Shown here piece by piece: positions 41,883 to 50,976 of a stretch of 64,000 bases of DNA. A program made the position numbers and the translations under genes. Every line of letters begins with the position of its first letter. Within the stretch, counting starts at the first letter, position 1. A model generated the notes under the pieces. It saw only the letters and a list, made by a program, of their open reading frames with translations. It made no database searches and had not been told where the DNA came from. The stretch is taken from NCBI RefSeq assembly GCF_004342985.1, contig NZ_SMBO01000001.1:248001-312000 (forward strand), read 5' to 3'. The stretch comes from Novosphingobium sp. PhB57 (GTDB lineage: Bacteria; Pseudomonadota; Alphaproteobacteria; Sphingomonadales; Sphingomonadaceae).

Positions 41883-42554
41883 ATGCGGGCTCCTCTCGGC
41901 CGGACCGTCGCTTTTGCGCCGGCGCTTGTCCTGTCGCTCCTTGCAGGATGCGGCAAGGGGGAGCCGGCGCCTGAAGTGCAGGACACCAGCGTTCCCGATG
42001 CGATCGCCGGGATGCAGGCGGGGCCGGCGCAGGCTGCCAAGGGGCAGCAGATCGGTACACCGAACAAGGACCGCGTCGTCACGCTCGGCGTGCTCAACAA
42101 GCGCAACAACCTCACGCAGGACCTGGTGATGAAGCCGGGCGAGGCACGCCGGATCGGCAACCTCGTCGTCAAGGTCGCCACTTGCGAGAAGTCGCTTCCC
42201 TGGGAGCAGCCGCAGGAGGAGGGCGCCTTCGTCCAGGCTTTCGTCGAAGAGCGCCGCGGCGCGGCCGAGAAGCTGGGATGGCACAAGGTCTTCTCGGGCT
42301 GGCTGTTCAAGAATTCGCCGGCGCTCAACGTCGTCGAGCATCCGGTCTACGACGTCTGGGTCAAGAGCTGCGCGATGAACTTCCCCGGCGAGGAAGCGCT
42401 GCCGTCTTCGGCGCCTTCCGCCAGGAGCGCTGCAAAGGCCACGGGCAGCGCCAGCGCCCCGGCCTCTTCGTCTGCAGCGGCCCCTTCGCCCGGCGCGACA
42501 TCTTCCGCCGCGCCGGCGCCCGCGACCATCCCCGAAGCCGCGCCCGAGGACTGA
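41883..42554 (+). CDS. DUF2155 lipoprotein
   Basis: 223 residues from ATG 41883, with GAGGGG upstream. Signal peptide with lipobox LLAGC, then the DUF2155 domain (about 60-170) with LNKRNNLTQDLVMKPGE and LFKNSPALNVVEHPVYDVWV. The last 50 residues are an Ala/Ser/Pro-rich tail. That tail is encoded by the same DNA as the C-terminal extension of the convergent aat gene (overlap 42347-42554). Family function is unknown. Confidence 0.85.
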   Translation: MRAPLGRTVAFAPALVLSLLAGCGKGEPAPEVQDTSVPDAIAGMQAGPAQAAKGQQIGTPNKDRVVTLGVLNKRNNLTQDLVMKPGEARRIGNLVVKVATCEKSLPWEQPQEEGAFVQAFVEERRGAAEKLGWHKVFSGWLFKNSPALNVVEHPVYDVWVKSCAMNFPGEEALPSSAPSARSAAKATGSASAPASSSAAAPSPGATSSAAPAPATIPEAAPED

Positions 42555-43183
42555 GCTTCCTGGAGAAGCGTCAGGTAGCGCTTCTGCGGCATTTCCACGG
42601 CACCTAACGAGGCCAGGTGCGGCGTCATGAACTGGCAGTCGAGCAGGCTGACACGGCCCCGGCGCAGCGAAGCGACCAGATAGGCCAGCGCGACTTTCGA
42701 CGAATCGGTCGCGCGCGAGAACATGCTTTCTCCGCAGAACACCCGGTCGAATCCCACGCCGTAGAGTCCCCCGACCAGTTGGCGGCGATCGTCCGCATCG
42801 TGCTGCCATACCTCCACCGAGTGGGCGTGCCCCAGGAAGTGCAGGTTCTCGTAGCTGGCCTGGATACGGTGGCTGATCCAGCTGCCGCTTTCGTCTTCAC
42901 CATCCTCGCCGGCCTTTTCAGCGACCTGGCGCGGTGCGGCGCAGGCTTCCATGACTTCGGAGAAGGCCGCATTGCAGGTTACGGAAAACCGCTCCCGGCG
43001 CAGCGTCCTCGCCAGCGAGTGGGACAAGTGGAATCCACCGAGCGGCAGGATCGCGCGGAGACGCGGCTCGATCCAGAAGATCTCCGGGTCGTCCCGGCTG
43101 TCCGCCATGGGGAAGATCCCGCTGCGGTAGGCGAGCATGAGGAGTTCCGGCTCGATCATCGAGGGTGAGCGGGGCGCGTGCAT
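42347..43183 (-). CDS. aat: Leucyl/phenylalanyl-tRNA-protein transferase, with antisense-encoded tail
   Basis: 278 residues. The Aat core (1-210) has LLMLAYRSGIFPMADSRDD, FWIEPRLRAILPL, VGGLYGVGFDRVFCGESMFS and LLDCQFMTPHLASLGA. It transfers Leu or Phe to N-terminal basic residues, marking proteins for ClpS/ClpAP. The family normally ends near here. Residues 211-278 form an Ala/Gly/Glu-rich tail read through the opposite strand of the DUF2155 gene end, a 208-bp convergent overlap. An acidic insert (VAEKAGEDGEDESG) is also present. Confidence 0.9.
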   Translation of the reverse strand: MHAPRSPSMIEPELLMLAYRSGIFPMADSRDDPEIFWIEPRLRAILPLGGFHLSHSLARTLRRERFSVTCNAAFSEVMEACAAPRQVAEKAGEDGEDESGSWISHRIQASYENLHFLGHAHSVEVWQHDADDRRQLVGGLYGVGFDRVFCGESMFSRATDSSKVALAYLVASLRRGRVSLLDCQFMTPHLASLGAVEMPQKRYLTLLQEAQSSGAASGMVAGAGAAEDVAPGEGAAADEEAGALALPVAFAALLAEGAEDGSASSPGKFIAQLLTQTS

Positions 43184-43406
43184 GGTCCTGCCGTGAATTC
43201 CTGATCTGAAAGGCCGATCCCAAATCCGGGGCCAACCGGAAAAACGCGTGTTCGGAGCGCTTTGCCCCCATCCCGAAATCCCGGGAATCCTCGTGTAACC
43301 TGGGGTCCCAGCCCCGTAAAATGCAAGGGCGGGAAATAACTTGTCATCATGCCCTGTAACCCTCTTGTAATCCTCTCCTTCTCCTTCTAGAGGCTCCTTC
43401 GCCCGC

Positions 43407-43482
43407 AGGAGTGTAGCTCAGTTGGTAGAGCATCGGTCTCCAAAACCGAGGGCCCACGGTTCGAGTCCGTGCACTCCTGCCA
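43407..43482 (+). tRNA. tRNA-Trp (CCA)
   Basis: A 76-nt cloverleaf: acceptor AGGAGTG pairs with CACTCCT, the D-arm is TAGCTCAGTTGGTAGAGC, the anticodon loop is CTCCAAA with anticodon CCA, the T-arm contains GGTTCGAGTCC, and the CCA end is encoded. It sits upstream of secE, as in many bacteria, though here a membrane-protein gene intervenes. Confidence 0.97.
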
Positions 43483-43516
43483 GCTTTTTTCGAAAAGCGT
43501 TGAGGCACTTGCCAAG

Positions 43517-43547
43517 CGCCCGCTCCGGATATTTTCGGAGGCGGGCG
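43517..43547 (+). terminator. Terminator after tRNA-Trp
   Basis: CGCCCGCTCCG pairs with CGGAGGCGGGCG (one bulge) around an AT-rich loop, followed by TTT. It separates the tRNA from the membrane-protein gene. Confidence 0.6.
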
Positions 43548-43735
43548 TTTCGCGTATTATGCTGCAATTGCGATAAACGGAAAAGCACGATAGCGTGCTG
43601 CCCCATACGCGGTCTTGTCATTCGCGTCGCTGCGACTAGACAGCCGCGTTTGGCGAATCGAGCCCATGCACGATTTCGATCGGCGGCTCCGGCCAAGTAC
43701 GTTCGGGGGCTTTCTCGAGAAAGAAACAGGCGCTG

Positions 43736-45265
43736 ATGCACGGAACTGCGCGACCGCAGGCGGAACAGATCGGACTGAACAACGGCAGGTGGCGTGCCCT
43801 TTGGCAGCGCCTTGCCGAGTTGCTGGGCCAGGACAGGGCGCTTGTCCTGGGCGTTGTCCTGTCGGCTGTTGCGGCCCTGCCGGCGCTGGTCGCCTGGGCG
43901 CCGCAGATGACGGATTATCCCTCGCACCTGGCCGGTTACAAGGTTGCGCTGGACCACGGCGCAGACCCTTATCTGACGCGCTATTTCGTGTTCAACTGGG
44001 AATGGACCGGCAATCTCGGCGTCGAGCTGCTGATGGTGCCGATGGCGCCGATCTTCGGGCTGGAACAGGCCGGGCGAATCATCGTGGCGATGATTCCCTT
44101 CCTTTCGGGCCTGTCGATCGTGGCGGCCTGCCGTTCGCTGGGCCGCAAACTCGGGGTCGGACCGATCCTGGCTTTCGCGATGATCTGGTCGCCCTCGCTG
44201 CTGATGGGCTTTCTCAACTATTCGCTGTCGCTGGCGCTGGGGCTGTTCACGTTCGCCCTCTGGGTGAAGCTTGAGGACCGCCCCTGGCGCTGGGCCGTCA
44301 TGGTGCCGATCGGTTTCGTGGTCTGGCTTTGCCACGTTTCGGGCTGGGCAGTGATGGGCGTGCTCCTGTTCGGCTACGAATGGAGCCGCCGGAGCAGCTG
44401 GCTGGACTGGCGCCCGTTCCTCAAGCCCTGGCCGCTGATCTTCCCGCTGCTGCCGATGCTGATCGGCATGGGCGCGAATTCAAAGGTGTCCTACGGGCGC
44501 TACGTGCTCGATTACAAGTGGGGCATCCTCTACAAGTCGATGCGCAGCTTCGATTTCTACTTTGATATCATCAGCCTGGATCTCGTGCTGGTGGCGCTGG
44601 GCTATGCGCTGCTGCGCAAGCGCATCGATGGACGCTTCGGCTGGGCGGCGCTGATTCTGTTGATGCTGACGCTCGTGGTGCCGCGCCAGATCTTCGGCGG
44701 CGACTATGCCGACTACCGTTTGAGCACCACGGCGCTGCTGGTGGCCTGCCTTGCGATCGATCTGCCGATCCGGCGCTGGATGGTCGTGGCTGCGGCCTCG
44801 CTGTTCCTTTCCCGCACGGCCGTGACGACCGTGGTCTGGTACGAGGACGCGCAGACCGCCCGCCAGCTGATCGCTGCGCTCGACCAGGTGCCCGAAGGCG
44901 CCCGCGTGGCCACGGCCGTGGCGATTCCACGTATCCAGTGGCGGTTCGGCCCGTTCGAGCACTTCGGCTCCTATGCCGTGGTGCGTCGCAGCGCGATGGA
45001 GAATTCCAACTTCGCCCTGCCGAACGTGCACATGCTCTCCATGCGCGACTTGTCCTACCGCTTTGCCGATCCGAGCCAGCGCATCCTCTATTCGCCGCGC
45101 CAGCACATCGACTTGCGCAAGTTCGGCCCTGCGCGCCATGCCGAGTATCTCTGGTATATCGGGCGGATCAAGCCGGTGGCGCTGCCCGACGGGGCGCGCA
45201 TTCTCTACTCCAGCCCGAACTCGTTCCTGGCCCGGCTGGCCGATCCCGCGGACCCTTCGTCCTAG
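43736..45265 (+). CDS. Polytopic membrane protein of unknown function, GT-C glycosyltransferase-like
   Basis: 509 residues with about 10-11 hydrophobic segments. The first periplasmic loop begins MTDYPSHLAGYKVALDHG after helix 1, and the late loop holds an acidic, aromatic stretch (GPFEHFGSYAVVRRS). An acidic residue in the first loop and a large C-terminal soluble domain are seen in GT-C glycosyltransferases, so a transferase using a lipid-linked sugar is possible. No named family is certain. It stands between tRNA-Trp and secE. Confidence 0.6.
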   Translation: MHGTARPQAEQIGLNNGRWRALWQRLAELLGQDRALVLGVVLSAVAALPALVAWAPQMTDYPSHLAGYKVALDHGADPYLTRYFVFNWEWTGNLGVELLMVPMAPIFGLEQAGRIIVAMIPFLSGLSIVAACRSLGRKLGVGPILAFAMIWSPSLLMGFLNYSLSLALGLFTFALWVKLEDRPWRWAVMVPIGFVVWLCHVSGWAVMGVLLFGYEWSRRSSWLDWRPFLKPWPLIFPLLPMLIGMGANSKVSYGRYVLDYKWGILYKSMRSFDFYFDIISLDLVLVALGYALLRKRIDGRFGWAALILLMLTLVVPRQIFGGDYADYRLSTTALLVACLAIDLPIRRWMVVAAASLFLSRTAVTTVVWYEDAQTARQLIAALDQVPEGARVATAVAIPRIQWRFGPFEHFGSYAVVRRSAMENSNFALPNVHMLSMRDLSYRFADPSQRILYSPRQHIDLRKFGPARHAEYLWYIGRIKPVALPDGARILYSSPNSFLARLADPADPSS

Positions 45266-45449
45266 GTTTACGGAGCGGTTCGCCAGACCTTGCAAATCGA
45301 GCGGGCCGGGGCTAAGTCGGCGTTTCCTTCCGACATGAGGATCGCATCTGCCCCTCCCGGCCACGGCCGGGGCGGCGATGGCCCCTAGCCGGAAGCCGAG
45401 ACTTATTTTTCTGCTCAGGCAGCAGGCAAGAGACGCGAGAACGACAGTC

Positions 45450-45644
45450 ATGGCCAAGACCAGTCCCGGCGAATTCATCCGCCAGGTGCGTACGGAAACC
45501 TCCAAGATCTACTGGCCTTCGCGCCAGGAGACGGTGACGACGGCAATCTTCGTCGGCATCATGACGGTCTTTCTCGCGGTGTTCTTCCTGGGGATCGACG
45601 CACTGTTCGGCTGGGTCGTCAGCTCGATCCTGTCGCTGCTGTGA
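45450..45644 (+). CDS. secE: Preprotein translocase subunit SecE
   Basis: 64 residues from ATG 45450. The short form with a single membrane helix is typical of alphaproteobacteria: SPGEFIRQVRTETSKIYWPSRQET then the helix IFVGIMTVFLAVFFLGI. It stabilises the SecY channel. nusG follows after 30 bp. Confidence 0.95.
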   Translation: MAKTSPGEFIRQVRTETSKIYWPSRQETVTTAIFVGIMTVFLAVFFLGIDALFGWVVSSILSLL

Positions 45645-45674
45645 TCGCCTGAACTAGCTTACGAAGAGAGATCC

Positions 45675-46211
45675 ATGGCCCGCTGGTACATCATCCACGC
45701 TTATTCCGGCTTCGAGAACAAGGTAAAGGAATCCATCCTCTCGGAAGCCGAGCGGATGGGACTTTCGCAGCTCGTCGAGGACGTTCAGGTTCCGCACGAG
45801 ACCATCACTGAGGTCAAGCGCGGCAAGAAGGTTCAGACCGAACGCAAGACCATGCCGGGCTATGTGCTCGCCAAGCTCGCGCTGAACGACGACGTCTACC
45901 ACCTCGTCAAGAACACCCCGAAGGTCACCGGCTTCCTGGGTTCCAGCGGCAAGCCGCAGGCAATCAGCGAGACCGAGGCTGCCCGTTACTTCGGCGCCGC
46001 CGAAGCCGCCGCTGCCGCGCCGCGCAAGACCGTCAGCATCGATTACGAGATCGGCGATTCGGTGAAGGTCCTCGATGGCCCCTTCGCCAGCTTCAACGGC
46101 ATCGTCGAGGAACTCGATTTCGACAAGAACAAGGTCAAGGTGTCGGTGTCGATCTTCGGCCGCGCCACGCCGGTCGAGCTGGACTTCGAACACGTCGAAC
46201 TCAGCAAGTAA
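45675..46211 (+). CDS. nusG: Transcription termination/antitermination factor NusG
   Basis: 178 residues with a ribosome site (GAAGAGAG) before the ATG. The N-terminal NGN domain starts [19 protein letters not shown] and includes MPGYVLAKL. The C-terminal KOW domain has [20 protein letters not shown]. NusG couples RNA polymerase to Rho or to the ribosome. A strong terminator follows directly, so rplK is not in the same transcript by default. Confidence 0.96.
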   Translation: MARWYIIHAYSGFENKVKESILSEAERMGLSQLVEDVQVPHETITEVKRGKKVQTERKTMPGYVLAKLALNDDVYHLVKNTPKVTGFLGSSGKPQAISETEAARYFGAAEAAAAAPRKTVSIDYEIGDSVKVLDGPFASFNGIVEELDFDKNKVKVSVSIFGRATPVELDFEHVELSK

Positions 46212-46223
46212 TCGTCGGCAAGA

Positions 46224-46264
46224 AAACGAAAAAGGCCGGGCATCTCGCCCGGCCTTTTTCGTTT
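46224..46264 (+). terminator. Strong intrinsic terminator after nusG
   Basis: GGCCGGGC/GCCCGGCC (8 bp) with loop ATCTC and TTTTT tail. An upstream A-run mirrors the T-run, so the structure can also terminate the converging GNAT gene. Confidence 0.93.
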
Positions 46265-46301
46265 CTCCGCCTGGTTTCGATCTGGCCTACGCGCCGCCGT
46301 T

Positions 46302-47015
46302 TCAGCCTGGCGGCGCATAAACGGTGAAGCGAACCCGTGCGCGTTCGGCGAAGCCCAGCCTGCCGTAGAGCGCCAGGGCCGTCTCGTTATCGGCATAGCT
46401 GTGGAGCAGGGGCCGCTGTCCCGAAGCCCGAATCGCGCCGGCCACGCGGCGTGAGAGCAAGGCGGCGTAGCCCTTGCCGCGACCGTCGGGATGGGTGCAG
46501 ACCCCGCTGACTTCCACATGCTCTGCCGTGCGTACGCGCTGACCGGCCATGGCCAGCAGGCGGCCGTTCTCGCGAATGCCCCAGAAGCGACCGAGGTCGC
46601 CCGTGCGCTCGGCAAAGGGTCCGGGTTCGGTCAGCAGCGCGAGTTCCAGCATGTCCGGGTAGTCGCTCTGGCCGAGCGGAACGGTGCGCGGATCGCTCTC
46701 GGCGCGGGCGATCTCCTCCACGGCGGCGGCGTTGCTTTCGTCGAACAGCAGTTGCACGCCCTCTGCGCTGCGAAGGATCTCGGTGCCCGGAACCGGGAGG
46801 TCCTCGACCATGCCGACAAGGCCGAGTGCGGCGAGGCCGGTGGTGCGGACCAGTTCGCCAAAGGCTTCGAGGCTTTCCGGCGAAAGATCGCGAAGTGCGG
46901 CAAGCGGGCCGATCGAGGGATGGAAGCGCTTTGCCCGGTCGTTGCCGATGGAGAAACGGGCCTGTTCACCGGACAGTGCCGCCCAGATGAGATTGTCGAG
47001 TTCGTTGTCTGCCAT
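46302..47015 (-). CDS. GNAT-family acetyltransferase inserted between nusG and rplK
   Basis: 237 residues from ATG 47015. The N-terminal half is a degenerate GNAT-like region. The C-terminal half is a catalytic FR47-like domain with [23 protein letters not shown] (acetyl-CoA loop) and [13 protein letters not shown]. It lies on the opposite strand between nusG and rplK, genes that often share an operon. The acceptor is unknown. Confidence 0.82.
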   Translation of the reverse strand: MADNELDNLIWAALSGEQARFSIGNDRAKRFHPSIGPLAALRDLSPESLEAFGELVRTTGLAALGLVGMVEDLPVPGTEILRSAEGVQLLFDESNAAAVEEIARAESDPRTVPLGQSDYPDMLELALLTEPGPFAERTGDLGRFWGIRENGRLLAMAGQRVRTAEHVEVSGVCTHPDGRGKGYAALLSRRVAGAIRASGQRPLLHSYADNETALALYGRLGFAERARVRFTVYAPPG

Positions 47016-47052
47016 GATGCCGCAGCCTATGGGAGCAAGATCGGCCATCATC

Positions 47053-47095
47053 AAGGTCAGGCGTCAGCAGGATCAGGCGCCAGCAAGATCGGGCG
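47053..47095. repeat. 16-bp tandem repeat, nearly three units
   Basis: AAGGTCAGGCGTCAGC, AGGATCAGGCGCCAGC and the partial AAGATCGGGCG. They lie upstream of the GNAT gene, within the 250-bp gap before rplK. Confidence 0.65.
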
Positions 47096-47265
47096 GCGAA
47101 TTGCCGAAACCGGCGCTTTCCTTTTCGAACGATATGGTTTAGGGGCGCGCCCTTCGGATTGGCCTCGTGCCGCCCGATTCCCTGCGGGAGGATGCTCCGG
47201 CACCCGTAAAACCGCTAAACATGAGCATCTGCCCGGCAGGTGCGAAAGTGTGAAGGAGTGGCCAC

Positions 47266-47697
47266 ATGGCCAAGAAGATCGAAGGTTACATCAAGCTGCA
47301 GGTCAAGGCCGGCAGCGCCACGCCGTCCCCGCCGATCGGCCCTGCGCTGGGTCAGCGCGGCGTGAACATCATGGAATTCTGCAAGGCGTTCAATGCCGCC
47401 ACGCAGGAGCTCGAAAAGGGCATGCCGATCCCCACCATCATCACGGTGTATGCGGATCGCAGCTTCACGTTCGTCACCAAGACCCCCCCGGCGACCTTCC
47501 TCATCAAGAAGGCCGTGAACCTGAAGTCGGGCTCCAAGGAGCCGGGCAAGATCAGCGCCGGTACCGTCAAGCGCTCGCAGCTTGCCGAAATCGCCCAGGT
47601 CAAGATGGCCGACCTCAATGCCAACGACATTGATGCCGCCACCAAGATCATCGAAGGTTCGGCCCGCGCGATGGGCCTCGAAGTGGTGGAGGGCTGA
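47266..47697 (+). CDS. rplK: 50S ribosomal protein L11
   Basis: 143 residues, full length for L11. Begins with [36 protein letters not shown], the N-terminal domain that binds release and stringent factors. The C-terminal rRNA-binding domain follows. A GAAGGAG site precedes the ATG. rplA follows 4 bp later. Confidence 0.97.
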   Translation: MAKKIEGYIKLQVKAGSATPSPPIGPALGQRGVNIMEFCKAFNAATQELEKGMPIPTIITVYADRSFTFVTKTPPATFLIKKAVNLKSGSKEPGKISAGTVKRSQLAEIAQVKMADLNANDIDAATKIIEGSARAMGLEVVEG

Positions 47698-47701
47698 TTC
47701 C

Positions 47702-48403
47702 ATGGCCAAGGTGACCAAGAAGCAGAAGTCGCTGACCGAAAAGCTCGGCGACAACCTCAAGCACTACCCCGTCGCTGACGCGCTGCAGACCCTGCGCGAC
47801 CTGAAGACGACCAAGTTCGACGAAACCGTCGAAGTCGCGATGAACCTGGGCGTTGACCCGCGTCACGCCGACCAGATGGTTCGCGGCATGGTTTCGCTTC
47901 CGGCCGGTACCGGCAAGACCGTTCGCGTCGCCGTGTTCGCCAAGGGCGACAAGGCTGCGGAAGCTCTCGCCGCCGGCGCCGACAAGGTCGGTGCGGAAGA
48001 CCTCATGGACGACATGCAGGCCGGCAATCTCGACTACGACCGCGTCATTGCCACCCCGGACATGATGGGCGTCGTCGGCCGTCTCGGTAAGCTGCTGGGT
48101 CCGAAGGGCCTGATGCCGAACCCGAAGCTCGGCACGGTTACCCCGAACGTCACGCAGGCCGTGAAGGACGCCAAGGGCGGCCAGATCGAGTTCCGCGTCG
48201 AAAAGCAGGGCATCATCCACGCCGGCATCGGCAAGATGTCGTTCTCGGACGCCGACCTGCTGACCAACTTCAGCGCGTTCGTCGATGCGATCGTCAAGGC
48301 CAAGCCCTCGGGCTCCAAGGGCAAGTACGTTCGCAAGATCTCGCTTTCGTCGTCGATGGGCCCCGGCCTGAAGATCGACACGACCGAGATCGCCGGCGCC
48401 TGA
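47702..48403 (+). CDS. rplA: 50S ribosomal protein L1
   Basis: 233 residues from ATG 47702. The L1 landmarks [15 protein letters not shown] and [17 protein letters not shown] are present. L1 forms the stalk at the E site and commonly represses its own mRNA. rplJ and rplL do not follow; a terminator ends the unit. Confidence 0.97.
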   Translation: MAKVTKKQKSLTEKLGDNLKHYPVADALQTLRDLKTTKFDETVEVAMNLGVDPRHADQMVRGMVSLPAGTGKTVRVAVFAKGDKAAEALAAGADKVGAEDLMDDMQAGNLDYDRVIATPDMMGVVGRLGKLLGPKGLMPNPKLGTVTPNVTQAVKDAKGGQIEFRVEKQGIIHAGIGKMSFSDADLLTNFSAFVDAIVKAKPSGSKGKYVRKISLSSSMGPGLKIDTTEIAGA

Positions 48404-48443
48404 TAGGCACCTGATCCTTCGGGATCATGCGAAACGGATAGAA

Positions 48444-48472
48444 GGGCCGGAGGGAAACCTCCGGCCCTTTTT
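48444..48472 (+). terminator. Intrinsic terminator of rplK-rplA
   Basis: GGGCCGGAGG pairs with CCTCCGGCCC around GAAA, followed by TTTTT. Confidence 0.95.
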
Positions 48473-48579
48473 CGTTGTGGCGATCCCGCAGCCTCGCGCC
48501 CCCGCTTGCGCGGAGAGGCGCGCCGGTGTATTTCGTGCTGAACAACTGTTCAAAACGATAAGCTGGAGAGTGTGCCGCC

Positions 48580-49428
48580 ATGGCCATCCGATTCGAGGAC
48601 ATCAAGGAACACATCGGTTCGCGTGTCGTGTGGGACGACCGGGAAGACATCTTCACGCCCGAAGCGGCCGCCGCGATCCGTGCGAAAGTGGAAGAGCGCA
48701 CCGTCGTCGTCTTTCCCGAGATCAACCTTACCGATGCCGAGCAGCTTGCCATCACCGATGCGATGGGCGGGACCGTCAAGCTGACGGCGCGGAACAACGT
48801 CCAGCAGAACGACGACAACGTCTACCAGGTCACACTGGACGAGAAGATCAATCCGCAGCCTGAATACGTGCTGGGGACGTTCTTCTGGCACATGGACGGG
48901 ATCACGGTGGATATGCCTCCGCCATTCGCCACGCTGCTGTCGTGCCGGATTGCCCCGGCCATCGGCGGAGAGACGGAGTTCGCCAGCACTTACGCCGCCT
49001 ACGAAGGGCTGCCGGAGGAAGAGAAGCAGGCGTTGGAAGGGTTGCGGGCCGTACACTCGGTGCGCGCCAGCCTCTCCCCGATCGCCGACGCCATTCCCGA
49101 GAAGCACCGCGAGCGCGTTCTGGGCATCGGCCTGATCAAGGAACATCCGCTGGTCTGGACTCACGAGTCCGGCCGCAAGTCGATGGTGATCGGTACTACG
49201 GCCGACCATATCGTAGGCATGGAAGTGCCGGCGGGCCGCGCCATGCTGATCCGCCTGCAGGAATGGGCGGCGCAGCCGGCGTTCTCACTGCGCCACAAGT
49301 GGACCAAGGGCGACTTCGTCATCTGGGACAATACCGGCGCGATGCACCGGGCGATCCCTTATGACAAGTCGACCGGGCGCATGATGCACCGAACCTCGAT
49401 CGCCGGGACGGAGGCGGTCGCGGCCTGA
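48580..49428 (+). CDS. TauD/TfdA-family 2-oxoglutarate dioxygenase
   Basis: 282 residues. The iron ligands are His104 and Asp106 in FFWHMDG and a late His in GAMHRAIPYD; the 2-oxoglutarate-binding Arg is in MMHRTSI. The family hydroxylates sulfonates, aryloxyacetates and other small acids to trigger cleavage. No transport or sulfur genes lie next to it to define the substrate. It stands alone between rplA and a convergent exported-protein gene. Confidence 0.88.
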   Translation: MAIRFEDIKEHIGSRVVWDDREDIFTPEAAAAIRAKVEERTVVVFPEINLTDAEQLAITDAMGGTVKLTARNNVQQNDDNVYQVTLDEKINPQPEYVLGTFFWHMDGITVDMPPPFATLLSCRIAPAIGGETEFASTYAAYEGLPEEEKQALEGLRAVHSVRASLSPIADAIPEKHRERVLGIGLIKEHPLVWTHESGRKSMVIGTTADHIVGMEVPAGRAMLIRLQEWAAQPAFSLRHKWTKGDFVIWDNTGAMHRAIPYDKSTGRMMHRTSIAGTEAVAA

Positions 49429-49474
49429 TCCGGGAAAATATCGGGCGTCGCTCTGGACATGGTTCGGGGCGACG

Positions 49475-50032
49475 TCAGGATTGGAGATTGGCCGCGGTGT
49501 AACACTCCACCAGATAGGCCAGCGGCCGTTCGTCCGGCAGCACCAGCATGGCCCGATGGGTGGAGATCGTGCCTGCCGGGCAATTCGCGGCGGCGCCGGC
49601 AATCGTCGAGAGCGGCAGGCGCCGGAAATGCAGGTCGGCCACGGCCTTGCCGAAAGGCATGTCGCTGGAGCGCAGCACCTCGTTCATGTCCGCAGTCAGG
49701 CGCTCTGGCACGTACCAATTCCATGCGACCGACAGGATCCGGGAACCGCAGCTCAGCCGGACGTTGCGAAGAGCGGCCGTCTCGCCGGGCTGCAGCGCCA
49801 GCTTCTTTTCGATGTCGGCGGGTGGGGGGATGTCGCTGCCGGTCACGAGCTGCGCCGTTACCCGCGCAGAGGCGGAAAAGCCGCGCAGGGTGCACCATTC
49901 CTCCAGCGCCAGCGTGGCGCTGTCATGGCGGCCCAGGACGGCTTCGAAGGCTTCGAGCGTCGTTGGGGCCTGGACGGCGACTGGCGCGGAGGACGCCATC
50001 AGGGCAAGCGCGACGGCCGTCTCGAATGCCAT
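49475..50032 (-). CDS. Exported protein resembling chorismate lyase (UbiC-like fold), function unknown
   Basis: 185 residues with an N-terminal signal-like segment (TAVALALMASSAPVAVQA). The core ALRNVRLSCGSRILSVAWNWYVPERL followed by SSDMPFGKAVAD resembles the pattern of chorismate pyruvate-lyase proteins (a reactive loop then a P-L/F-G turn). The match is weak and an export signal would be unusual for UbiC. It lies 3 bp after the cinA-like gene, same strand, so probably one operon. Confidence 0.5.
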   Translation of the reverse strand: MAFETAVALALMASSAPVAVQAPTTLEAFEAVLGRHDSATLALEEWCTLRGFSASARVTAQLVTGSDIPPPADIEKKLALQPGETAALRNVRLSCGSRILSVAWNWYVPERLTADMNEVLRSSDMPFGKAVADLHFRRLPLSTIAGAAANCPAGTISTHRAMLVLPDERPLAYLVECYTAANLQS

Positions 50033-50035
50033 GGC

Positions 50036-50797
50036 TCAAATGCCACCGGGCACCGCGGGACGTCCCATCGCTTCCAGGCCCTGCACCAGAGCGCGCGTGC
50101 AGGCGGCAAGATCCTGGGCGTTGACGGAGCGGATCACGAAATTGGCGCCGGTGCGGCCCTCGGCCCAGAACGGGTAGGAGCCGATCTGGCAGCCATCGTG
50201 GGTTCGTTCGGTTTCGCGCAGGAGTTCGGCGACTTCGCTCTCCCCCACCCAGCAGCCGACCGTCTCTGAAAGCAGCGGAGCCCCGCCTTCGAGCTGGCCG
50301 GAAAGAGCGTCGAGCATGCCGGCGGTGATGCTGGGGACGCCAGCCATGATAAAGACGTTTCCGGCGCGGATGCCGGGGGCGCCGGTGTAGCGATTCGGAA
50401 TGAGGCTGGCGCCGTCCGGCGTGCGCGCCATGCGCAGGCGGGCATCCGTCAGCCCCCCGCGCGTGGCATAGTAGCTTTCCAGGATCGCACGGGCTTCCGG
50501 ATGGACGATCACCGGCACGCCCAGCGCTTCGGCGATGGCGTCGACGGTGATGTCGTCATGGGTCGGGCCGATGCCGCCGGTGGTGAAGAGATAATCGTTG
50601 CGTGCGCGCAGCGTGTTCACGGCCTCGACGATGGCGGCCGTGTCGTCGGCGACCACGCGCACTTCCTTGAGGCGGATCCCCTGCACCTGCAGCCAGGCGG
50701 CGACTTGCGCGATGTTCTTGTCGTGCGTGCGACCGGAAAGGATTTCGTCACCGATGACGACGAGGGCGGCGGTATAGATTCGCAACGATTCGGCCAT
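50036..50797 (-). CDS. CinA-N/MoaB-like molybdopterin-binding domain protein
   Basis: 253 residues. The MoaB/Mog-like fold has ALVVIGDEILSGRTHDKN at the start and LFTTGGIGPTHDDITVDAI for cofactor phosphate binding. It lacks the C-terminal nicotinamide-mononucleotide deamidase domain of full-length CinA. Members of this short class are annotated as competence/damage-inducible CinA-like proteins. Two small-RNA candidates lie upstream. Confidence 0.82.
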   Translation of the reverse strand: MAESLRIYTAALVVIGDEILSGRTHDKNIAQVAAWLQVQGIRLKEVRVVADDTAAIVEAVNTLRARNDYLFTTGGIGPTHDDITVDAIAEALGVPVIVHPEARAILESYYATRGGLTDARLRMARTPDGASLIPNRYTGAPGIRAGNVFIMAGVPSITAGMLDALSGQLEGGAPLLSETVGCWVGESEVAELLRETERTHDGCQIGSYPFWAEGRTGANFVIRSVNAQDLAACTRALVQGLEAMGRPAVPGGI

Positions 50798-50874
50798 GCA
50801 GCATGGCTAGGACAAAGCGGCTCCGACTGCCAGCACATGGGGGCACTGGACGGCGTTTCGCCTGGAATAGGCGC

Positions 50875-50941
50875 AAAAAAAAAGGGCCGATCCGATGGAC
50901 CAGCCCTACGAAAGTTTTTGGGAGAGGATGCCTGAAAGGCC
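50875..50941 (-). ncRNA. Candidate small RNA 1 (about 65 nt)
   Basis: Minus strand. Predicted start near 50941, six to eight bases after a -10 box. The 5' hairpin is GCCUUUCAGGC, then an open stretch AUCCUCUCCCAAAAACUUUC containing CCUCUCCC (complementary to Shine-Dalgarno-like GGGAGAGG), then a 10-bp terminator stem (GGGCTGGTCC/GGATCGGCCC with two wobbles, loop AUC) and nine U. It shares 30 identical nt with candidate 2. The architecture resembles anti-SD small RNAs of alphaproteobacteria such as the CcsR group. No protein is encoded. Confidence 0.65.
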
Positions 50942-50947
50942 CGATCC

Positions 50948-50976
50948 TTATGATCCGCGAAAGGTTTTGCTGCAAA
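50948..50976 (-). promoter_or_regulatory. Promoter of candidate small RNA 1
   Basis: TTTGCA (50976-50971) and TCATAA (50953-50948) on the minus strand, 17 bp apart. The 16-nt block around the -35 is identical in the promoter of candidate 2. Confidence 0.55.

Noticed and set aside
43184..43406. Riboswitch or leader RNA before tRNA-Trp
   Set aside because: Only a possible TTGTCA/TTGTAA promoter with 18-bp spacing could be seen. No conserved riboswitch shape was recognised.
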